DNA of 64,000 bases from Hyperoplus lanceolatus. Lineage: Eukaryota; Chordata; Actinopteri; Uranoscopiformes; Ammodytidae. Shown piece by piece: positions 55,585 to 64,000 of the stretch. Under the pieces are notes generated by a model. That model did no database searches. It was not told where the DNA came from and saw nothing but the letters and a program-made list of their open reading frames with translations. The position numbers and the translations under genes are program-made. How positions within the stretch are numbered: position 1 is the stretch's first letter; every line of letters starts with the position of its first letter. The stretch lies in contig CM049403.1 of NCBI GenBank assembly GCA_026929865.2, forward strand, positions 868,001-932,000, in the 5' to 3' direction.

Positions 55585-56740
55585 AGCACAGAGACCCGAG
55601 AGAGACGCACGGCTCTCGGAAAAAAATAGGCGAGCCTCCTGAGGTAAAGGGGAGCGTCGCTGCAGACGTGCCTCCGACGTGCATCAGCAGTGCGTCTGAG
55701 GTTGGATGTGTGCCCGCTCTAGGTTGATTACACGGTCAGTGACAAAAAGTCACAAGCAAACGCGAGGTAGACGCGCAGTATAGGTAGGATGTGTGTGGAG
55801 GCCGTTACCCTGCTAATCTGGCCAGGCGTGTTCATCCACTTCATTTATTTTTAGTTTCCTCTGGAATCAGCCATTGTGTAGCTCATTTTATCTTGTTTGT
55901 ACAACTAGCAGAATGTATGTATGTGGCAGTGTGTTCTCTCTGTGCAGTGTGGTAACAGGCATCAACTTGGCCATTGTCAAATTGATGCAGATGTTTTCTG
56001 CATTTGCTTGTGTTTTTGTGCAAAGTCTTTTTCAGTTGGAGTGTCTGACCGTGTGTGTGTCTGCTATGCCACAGAACTCAATAGGAACTGCACTTCTCTC
56101 TATTATTTTCCTCCAGTCTCATTAGGCTGCACTGCGAGCATGGAGCTTGTCATTTGCACTAACACTGTTTTAGCTGAACAGCTAGCGCCTACAACACTGT
56201 TGTAGTCCCCCCCCCAACACACACATTCCAGCCTCTGAGACATGAGCCTGCACAAGTGCTCCTTTACATTGTAAAACTGAAACACATTCAAAAATATGAG
56301 CTGCATGTCCCACCGCCATTTCAATGTCTCCTTAATATGCTTTAAAATACCCATTGAAAATCCTTTCAATTTGAAGCCATAGTGCAAAGAGTCACAAAAA
56401 ATAGTCCCTCTCAATGATGACTTCTGCCCCACTAGAATAGGTGGCTGTGTGTTTATCTGCTACCCTCGGCTGTATTTCAGAACGCAGGGCGTGTGGGGGC
56501 TTGGCCGCAGTGCCATGGTAGTGACCTAAGGCCAGGTATTTGAGGATTTTGGTGTGAGTCGACTGTGGCTTAAAGAGGGTAAGCTCTTGTTAGCTAGCTG
56601 GCTAGCACTGATATATATATAGCTGTAGCATATATAAAGTATGTTCAACGTGTCTGGTGTGTCGTGCTTTTCAGGACTTTTATTGGTGGAGGTTAAAACA
56701 CTGAGAAGTGGACGCCGACGCAGAAATCCCCATGAACGAA
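55585..56740. other. Nothing recognised
   Basis: No exon, promoter or repeat end was identified. A poly-C run lies near 56207. Confidence 0.4.
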
Positions 56741-56822
56741 CAATGTGGGTATCCGATTCAGATTTCTTTATTGTCATATGCACCGTTACAGCACAATGAA
56801 ATTTGCCTTTCAGTACACACCT
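56741..56822 (-). mobile_element. LINE/SINE 3'-tail fragment
   Basis: On the minus strand GGCAAATTTCATTGTGCTGT leads to ATGACAATAAAGAAATC, a 3' tail common in fish retroposons. Only the tail is present. Confidence 0.45.
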
Positions 56823-57191
56823 CTCCAAGTAAGTAAGTAATGACTAAGAGGGATTTATACTGTATGACTCTATGTCTTGTTCTGTTATCATACGCAGTAT
56901 ACCTTTAACAGAAACCATCACAGAAAGAGCTATTGTAACACAGGAGGAGATTACTAGCTCCCTCAGTTATAATCTCATATAACAGCGTGGGGACTCAACT
57001 AAAGTTCCTTCACTGGCCATTAAAGTCTAAAGGAAATACTTTGTCAGCCAGATTTTCTTACACGCAGAATGTAACGGAAAGGACAGCTGAAATGGAAAAA
57101 AAGATGAGACCAGGCATGTGTGTCTGAGTCTGTGTGTGTGTTTCTCCAAAACATTCTGCTGGTGAAAACAACAACAAAGCTCATGAAAACA

Positions 57192-57193
<2 letters not shown>

Positions 57194-57229
<36 letters not shown>
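57194..57229. repeat. (GT)n microsatellite
   Basis: Eighteen units, adjacent to the speculative exon at 57350. Confidence 0.95.
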
Positions 57230-57231
<2 letters not shown>

Positions 57232-57349
57232 ATTACACTGCTCATGGTATGTGACACAAATACACTAATAAACAGATGGGGAGAGGTGTGAAGTGACAGA
57301 GTGAGAGCAAAGGACTGTATGTTTTGCCAGTGTGTGTATGACGCATTAC

Positions 57350-57401
57350 CTAGAACATGCCTGCCATTCTTCATCTTAACGCCGTCCTGGTTTGAACACA
57401 T
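57350..57401 (-). CDS. Candidate upstream exon of mcf2l2 (speculative)
   Basis: A short open stretch starts at an ATG (57401) and reads MCSNQDGVKMKNGRHVL before a donor GTAATG. It ends one base into a codon, exactly what exon A needs, so splicing would give ...HVLDEIMQQ. One frame in three matches by chance, I know no homologous N-terminus, and no promoter is visible. A variant with acceptor CCAG at 57387-57388 would make it an internal 37-nt exon. Treat as a lead only. Confidence 0.15.
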
Positions 57402-57555
57402 TCACAGACCAAAGTAAAGTAAATCCCTCCAGAAAAAGAAAAATGCGTAATCCCTTGAAATGAGAGTGATCTCATAGTATCCAGAGTGTGTGAGCAGCTA
57501 GCCAACATCCAGCAGCAAAACACGCTGCTTCAGCCACCAGCACAATCCTCATGCG

Positions 57556-57662
<107 letters not shown>

Positions 57663-57792
57663 AAGTAACATGGGTCTGTGGTCACTTTTTCCTAGCTCCA
57701 GCTGTAGCCTATACTGAATCAGCTCTTAGCAGCTACACAGCCAATCACAAGTCAGACAGGGCAGACAGCCTCTGTGTATGTGTGTGAGCGTT

Positions 57793-57794
<2 letters not shown>

Positions 57795-57866
<72 letters not shown>

Positions 57867-57870
57867 CGTT

Positions 57871-57916
<46 letters not shown>
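57795..57916. repeat. Compound duplicated (GT)n microsatellite
   Basis: Two GT arrays (57795-57854 and 57873-57916) are each preceded by GAGCGTTATT or GAGAGCGTTATT, so the whole unit looks duplicated. Confidence 0.9.
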
Positions 57917-57918
<2 letters not shown>

Positions 57919-58183
57919 TTAGTGGGTCTGTATGCATGAATCCAGTCATGTGTGTTTGATTTTTGCCGGCTGGGTTTTATGTTCGTGTGTGACTATATGT
58001 GTGCTGTTGTGTCTATGCGTCTGCACTGTTTGTAATGAGCTCCATGTTGGACTACCTAATGTCCTCAGCATGTTGAAGAACAGCTTCATACAGCAGAGGG
58101 TGGACTGAAGTGTGTCTACTCTAGGGTTCTTTGAGAAGAAACACAACACAAAATCCGCTTAAGTGTTTTTTTTTTTAAATAAA

Positions 58184-58560
58184 CAAAACAGCAAATAGAC
58201 TGCATTCATAATATCTATACTTTGTATATACCAAGCCCCAACCACAGCGAGTTCTACCAGCATCCAATGTGGAAGTGACAAAAAAATTCAGTTCACCGAG
58301 TGGCCACTAAGAGGTGGTACCAAAACAGAGCAATTTCTCATTGACTCCCATGTTAAATATGCCGTTTTGACAGCATTATAAAACCTATTAACGACCAAGT
58401 CCAAAAAACCATTCTAGTCTGTATGTTTAGGTCATATCTCCATGACAACACTAATTAGGGGTCGGGGCCTCTTGATTGACAGCTAGACGCCCGCTGGCCC
58501 TCACTTCGCCTTCGGAGGTATACGTCAGCTAGATGGGCGTATCTCCCTCCCCCCAAAGTA
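58184..58560. repeat. Unclassified dispersed fish repeat
   Basis: Blocks such as GAGTGGCCACTAAGAGGTGG and TTGACTCCCATGTTAAATAT are ones I recall from a common non-coding repeat in perch-like fishes. Ends were not defined. Confidence 0.4.
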
Positions 58561-59165
58561 ACATCAATGCCCTGTTTAGGAGGTCAGCCCAGATGCTACA
58601 TCTATTTTCTATACTATCCATGGTATATACTGTATACAAGTGCTGTCAATCCATTCAAATATTTAACTCGCTATTTATCACAAATTATCACAAATCTGTT
58701 TTAAAGGGTTATTATTCATGTTTTTAATAATTTTGTCAACATGGGACTGGACTAATGTGCATGTAAGTATGCAAATATACTGTACATTGATGCATGCACA
58801 CACATAACATGAATGACAATCAGTGGTGTCAGTCAGTCTCAGTGTTTACAACAGGCTAGTAGTTAGCATAAGCACTAGTTTCACTATATCTTTATTATAT
58901 ATCCCTAATTCAAATGACTGTAAATGTAAATTTATATAGTGTAAATATATACAGTATAATGTAATGTAAATGTATATCATGAACTTTGTCTGCCGTTAGA
59001 ATGCTAGCTAGCTAGCTAACGTTAGTAAAACTAGCTAACTAGTTGCTCTGAGGAGATGCCCACTGCGGTGGTGCGTGGGACCATTCATAAAATCATAATA
59101 CGCTCCCGCTCACCTTGAGAGATTATGTTGTTATAAAAGAGCTCCCCTGTTAAATAGGCTTACTC

Positions 59166-59166
<1 letters not shown>
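58561..59166. other. Nothing recognised
   Basis: AT-rich; a small palindromic run GCTAGCTAGCTAGCTAAC occurs near 59003. Confidence 0.4.

Positions 59167-59235
<69 letters not shown>
59167..59235. repeat. (ATT)n microsatellite
   Basis: About 23 uninterrupted ATT units. Confidence 0.95.
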
Positions 59236-59627
59236 GTGTGTGTTCATAGTAATGAAGGAAGGTATGGCAGCTCCTTGGTATGAATATTTAAGTAATATTC
59301 AAAAATGTTTATTCATATATTATATCAGGAATTTGTAATAATAAAAACATTTATTTAAAAAAAAAGTGCCTCAAGGGGCCTTTACATGATAAGTGTTGTG
59401 AGCTCCGCTCACCACCAGGTGTGTGTGTATGTGAACCTTTTGTTCACAAAAATAGTGAAGGAAACACATGTGCGTTCCACCTCCCATCAGTGCTATTTCA
59501 ATTGTTCTGCTGTTTTCTGTTCTCATAGCATTTGAATGAACAGTACACAGTGATAGAATTGTATGGTAACACACCCACAATGCATATGTGCACATAGAAA
59601 CCAATGACGCCTCCCCTCCCCCCCCCC

Positions 59628-59631
<4 letters not shown>

Positions 59632-59717
<86 letters not shown>
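59632..59717. repeat. (CA)n microsatellite with poly-C head
   Basis: About 43 CA units, preceded by a C-rich run at 59612-59629. Confidence 0.95.
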
Positions 59718-59718
<1 letters not shown>

Positions 59719-60594
59719 TGTTTTCAATACAATGCTTAGAGAGCTGTCACATGTTTTTAGAACAACTTTTTATAAGAGCAAAAACACGTCATAATCACAG
59801 GCAAGTATCTTGAGTTGACTATTCTCTTCTACTGTATACAAGTCAAGACCAGAGCAAAGGAAATGAAAGAGCCTGACTTGTGGTTAAGATGGAATTCATC
59901 TCAGAAAGTGTCCCATTCTGACACATCCTCATGTGATTCTAACTGTGTCCCACAGGTTGATTCTTTGTCTGTGTTTGTCACAACCATGTCGTCTGAGAAC
60001 AATGCTATATTTGCTTTGTAAAGTACATTTGGAGGGAAATGTATACATGTTACACTGTGCACTGTAGTATGCTGCTTCTAATATTTCACCATGCACTTTG
60101 AAAACAGGAATATTAACATACAACATTTATAGAATGGGAAGTCAATCACATCCCTTCTCTCAAACTCCTTCAAACATTTTAAAGCTCATTTGGTGGGCCT
60201 GCTCTCCCACTGTCTGTGACTGCTGTTATCTTGTGTTATTATTGCAAGCAGCGCAGGCCTTCCACATGCTTTCCTTTTGTAACTTTCAAAGATGTTTCCA
60301 TTATGTCCCATAGTAAAATCACATTCCCGTCCAGAAGTCTCCTCTGCTTATGGACCTGCACTAATATTAGAAATATTAACTTTTCAAGTACCACCAACCA
60401 AAAATAAACCGAGGTTTTGTTGTGCTTTAAGCTTAACCACAATCATTCCCAGAAATGACTGTAACCATGGCAATGAATGTATCATCACCTAAACAAAGTA
60501 TTGAAACCCATGATTGAAACCTAAACCATCATATTTCCCTCAACCTAACCAAGTCGCCTTTATGCCCAAAAGTAATTTGGAAGGATCATATCTA

Positions 60595-60597
<3 letters not shown>
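59718..60597. other. Nothing recognised
   Basis: AT-rich non-coding sequence with several short frames, none with a domain. Confidence 0.4.

Positions 60598-60675
<78 letters not shown>
60598..60675. repeat. (TG)n microsatellite
   Basis: About 39 uninterrupted units. Confidence 0.95.
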
Positions 60676-60677
<2 letters not shown>

Positions 60678-60820
60678 GAGCTTACATAACAGAGCAAATT
60701 ACACTCTATCTAGTGTGTGATTTACAGGGCTGATGATCATTCTGCGCTTTACGCTCTATTGGCATTGTTAAGAAAGTGTGGCACTTTGCTTTACCTTTCA
60801 CTATCCTTATTAATTTCACA

Positions 60821-60822
<2 letters not shown>

Positions 60823-60860
<38 letters not shown>
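60823..60860. repeat. (CA)n microsatellite
   Basis: About 19 units. Confidence 0.95.
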
Positions 60861-60861
<1 letters not shown>

Positions 60862-61431
60862 CCATGTACAGCAGAGAACCACAGTCTCTCTCGCCTCTCC
60901 TTCCATCAGCAGTAGATCTTCATCATATATTTGTGTTGTTTAAATCTATTGCCTACTTATATTCCAACCTGGTTCAGTCATCTCCCGTATTTGATTATAA
61001 TATAATAATCAGTCTTTAGAGTCTTGACCAAACAAACCAACATGTTGATCATTTATGTCCTCATGTATCATTAGACACTACAGTATGTCCATATCCTATA
61101 TTCCACTCATAATAACACTGTATCTTCTCTCTGTATTCATCATACATGTGCACGTAAATGTTCACAAATAGATAACCAACTATCTTACTGGAATGGTCAC
61201 TATTGTATAGTTGTAATTATTTTTGTATACTTACCAATAGTAATAATAGCGTTAGGTCATAGTTTGTTTGACTGAGCTAACATGTTTAGTGTTTGGAGGG
61301 TGTGTGCAGTAGAAGACCAAAATAGACTTTGGCAGTGCGTCCTTTGACCCGGTTCAGGTGTAGTATCTTCCAACTACAGCTGAGGATGAAGTTAATATTA
61401 ATAATATATCTTTATTTAATTATACATACAC

Positions 61432-61657
61432 TAGTCTCGCAAAGCCAGACCAAACTACAGCAAGTAGTATGGTCTGGAAGCACTCCGTTTAGAGCCGTCT
61501 ATTCGGGGGGAAACTGGGCTGGCCTGTTTTTATTTATTTAAACCAATCACAATCATCTACGGCGGGGCTAACCCCGGGAAGCAGCCAATGGAGGCGTAGC
61601 GTTGTTTGCCGACGCCAGCGCTTAATAGACGCTGGCGGGAGTGGTCAAGCCAGACTA
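61432..61657. mobile_element. Miniature element with exact 9-bp duplication
   Basis: Ends TAGTCTCGC and the complement of TAGTCTGGC are flanked by TACATACAC on both sides (61423-61431 and 61658-61666). At 226 bp it is non-coding. A 9-bp duplication would fit Mutator-like elements; hAT (8 bp) is an alternative if the end is one base off. Confidence 0.8.
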
Positions 61658-61922
61658 TACATACACTGATTGAAAATCACAGGCTGCAACAGTTTAAGAA
61701 TGAAGTAGTTTTCAACATATCTATATATTTTAAATCATGTTCAATTCAGTCGCCTTCTCTCTACAGTCCCATCGTTCACTTTATTTTATTTGGGTGGCAT
61801 TAAAGATTCAAACAGAGAACTCTAAAAGGCCTTTTTCCTATTCTACCACTGTCTGCTGGTAGGCAACATGTGACCCATAGACACTGAGCATCTCATGACC
61901 TGCTCTGGGACAACAGCAGAAA

Positions 61923-61975
61923 ACACACACACACACACACACACGCACACGCGCACACACACACACGCACGCACG

Positions 61976-62051
<76 letters not shown>
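61923..62051. repeat. (CA)n microsatellite with CACG interruptions
   Basis: About 64 units with several CG-containing interruptions in the left third. Confidence 0.95.
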
Positions 62052-62053
<2 letters not shown>

Positions 62054-63356
62054 TACACTGTGTTGTCTGTATGTCAGTTTTACATAAAACAATGTGGGAC
62101 TGCTTCACAAAGTGGCTCCAGGAAAACTTAACTGTTATGCACACTGTAAAAACACACAACAATATACACAAAATACATCTCTAACTACATATTAAGCAAA
62201 GACAATAGCCAACATACTGCAGAACATTTACTTTATAAATCTAAGGACTTTCCTCTTGAGAAGTCCTTTAAAACACAATACGGCATGATCAAATGTACAA
62301 TATGTCTAATAAATACATCATGTTATGAGGGTGTGACATAGGAGGTTCTTCTTTCTACAGTTCTACCCACACTGTCAAGATCAGTAATATCTATTCATAT
62401 CAATGACATATTTGAGCAAGATCTCAAATAGCATGCACAATGAAAACATTGGTATCACGTTGATATATGGTGCAGTAAGTTTATCAGAGCATAACAATGT
62501 CTAAGATTGTCAATTCAATTTGAATCATTCGTGCATTTTACAGTTTCTACAGTCTCTATTCCACAGAATGAATGCTGAATGTGTGACATATCTGCAGAAG
62601 ATTGCCAGGAATGGATCAGCCATGCAAAATGCACCTAACCATGTGTACTGTATATTTTCAATACAGTATACGTAGAGTTCATTACTTCCATTTCAGTTTG
62701 TGCACATGGAATTACTCAAAATGGTAACACAAAAGGAATATTGAAGCAGACGGCAGCATTTCCAATGCAAGCTGGCACAATACATAAAATAAAAAGATGA
62801 ATAAATAGAGTGAGCTAATGTAGCGTTGAAAAGGATATAACTTTGAATGCCAAATACCCTTAATCATTGCTGCATTTTATAAAGATAAGGATCTTTTCTT
62901 TTTACTGCTATTTTAGATTTGCGTTCATGAATTGATTAGCATTTCTATTGCTATGCTGCTCACCAGGGAAATGTCTGCCAACACATGCTTTGTTGTTGAG
63001 TCATCTGGAAACATGGGCTAATGAGGTTTTTCTATTTGAAATAATAGTGAACATGTGATACACTGAACATGTGTTTGGCACTGTTCATCAACAGTAAAGC
63101 ATTTTGTGTTTAAAGATGATGTCAGTTTGACACTTATCAGAAGAAGATTTGAATACTGAAAACTGTGGAAACTGAGTGAAAACAAATACTCAAAAAGATA
63201 ATTTTTTTTAAAGGTGCAAATGAGAGAAAAAGCGCAAATCACGCGCAAAGGGGGAAATGCACGCAATTTAGTGCTGGAGAGAGCGCACCCATTGGTTGTT
63301 GACAGTGTCCACGTCATTTAACTTCCCTATTTGCATGAGCCAACCCTAAAGACTGA
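62052..63356. other. Nothing recognised
   Basis: AT-rich non-coding sequence; no exon, RNA gene or repeat end identified. Confidence 0.4.
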
Positions 63357-63758
63357 GGTTGCATTCCGAATCGCATACTCTTTCTTTTTTCTATTCTACA
63401 TACTACATCTGACGATAAAAATAATCTAGTAAGGATGCAGTAGGCATACTACTGGAACATACTTTACTCTCTTATTTCATCATAACATTGCGCCTTGATC
63501 TTGCCTCTTGCTTTTATATCCGTCGCATTTGTTTTCATATGGAGGCTTCGTCGATGTGACGTCACTTCACGTGCGCACTGGATTGTGGGTCAGAATCGCC
63601 CAAATAGGATGCAGTTTTCAACACTAACAATCTTGGCCGCATGAAGTAGGACATCCGGGTACTTCTAACCATCCTAAATCTGGCCACAAGAATCGGGACA
63701 TCCTAAATCTTCTTTCTACATACTATATAGTAGAAAGTATGCGATTCAGAACGCAACC
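63357..63758. mobile_element. Miniature element, GGTTGCATTCCGAATCG ends
   Basis: Inverted ends GGTTGC(A/G)TTC(C/T)GAATCGCATACT bound 402 bp without coding potential. A clear target duplication was not found. A fragment lies at 53206-53345. Confidence 0.75.
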
Positions 63759-63829
63759 TAACTTTGATATTGTCGGAACGTCAAGACAGGAAAAAGACTG
63801 ACTGAAATCAGGTCAGATGACCACCTTAA

Positions 63830-64000
63830 AGTACGAACACACTACACAGCTAAAATGTTGCTTGATCATTTTGTGTCAAAAATGGTTCTACGCGCGTAGT
63901 ATCCCTCCCGATATTGTATTTCCCCTAATCAACCATGGCTGCGATCAGACCCGACCCGACACAACAGCATGCATGTCCACACAAAAACAACAACAACACG
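63830..64000. mobile_element. Possible left end of another TTAA/TAA element, cut by window edge
   Basis: AGTACGAACACACTACACAG follows CTTAA at 63825-63829, resembling the AGCTGSGAACACAC ends in this window. The right end lies beyond the window, so this stays tentative. Confidence 0.35.

Overview
The window is vertebrate nuclear DNA, most likely from a spiny-rayed (percomorph) teleost fish. Evidence: one gene split into small phase-matched exons by multi-kilobase introns, long (CA)n/(TG)n microsatellites, and dense fish-type repeats (Tc1-like, hAT, PIF/Harbinger and TTAA-flanked DNA transposons, L2-type LINEs, tRNA-derived SINEs, LTR elements). No bacterial or phage genes, CRISPR array or rRNA were seen. 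The species cannot be named from sequence alone. The only host gene I recognise is a minus-strand Dbl-family Rho guanine-nucleotide exchange factor, best matched to MCF2L2. Nine coding exons were placed between 43885 and 752. All eight junctions keep frame and every exon has AG/GT borders. They encode the Sec14 (CRAL-TRIO) region (43.9 to 15.6 kb) and the start of the spectrin-repeat region (15.4 to 0.75 kb). The catalytic DH-PH domains lie beyond the left edge, and the start codon lies right of 43.9 kb or outside the window. Layout: 0-6 kb holds the last two exons in the window and a Tc1 fold-back structure broken by an L2 LINE, itself broken by a TTAA element. 6-13 kb is a stack of nested hAT and miniature elements. 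13-16 kb holds three exons and a hAT-like element. 16-27 kb (the largest intron) holds two Tc1-like elements, V-SINE-like SINEs, a non-autonomous LTR element with a repetitive gag-like frame, a GGGGCCTATTGC element and a hAT. 27-37 kb holds three exons, a 2.7 kb hAT, two TTAA elements, a long LTR-like repeat and an L2 interrupted by a Harbinger-type element. 37-44 kb holds the inverted partner of the GGGGCCTATTGC element, a TTAA element with a hAT inside it, and the first recognised exon. 44-64 kb is presumed first intron or upstream DNA with a second LTR-like repeat, more miniature elements and nine long microsatellites. Two patterns stand out. At least eight elements have intact TTAA flanks, falling into several terminal-sequence families (piggyBac- or Kolobok-type target choice). 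Five of the nine exons have a simple repeat or minisatellite within about 50 nt of a splice site, where it could affect splicing. All repeat names are from memory of motifs and need a library search.
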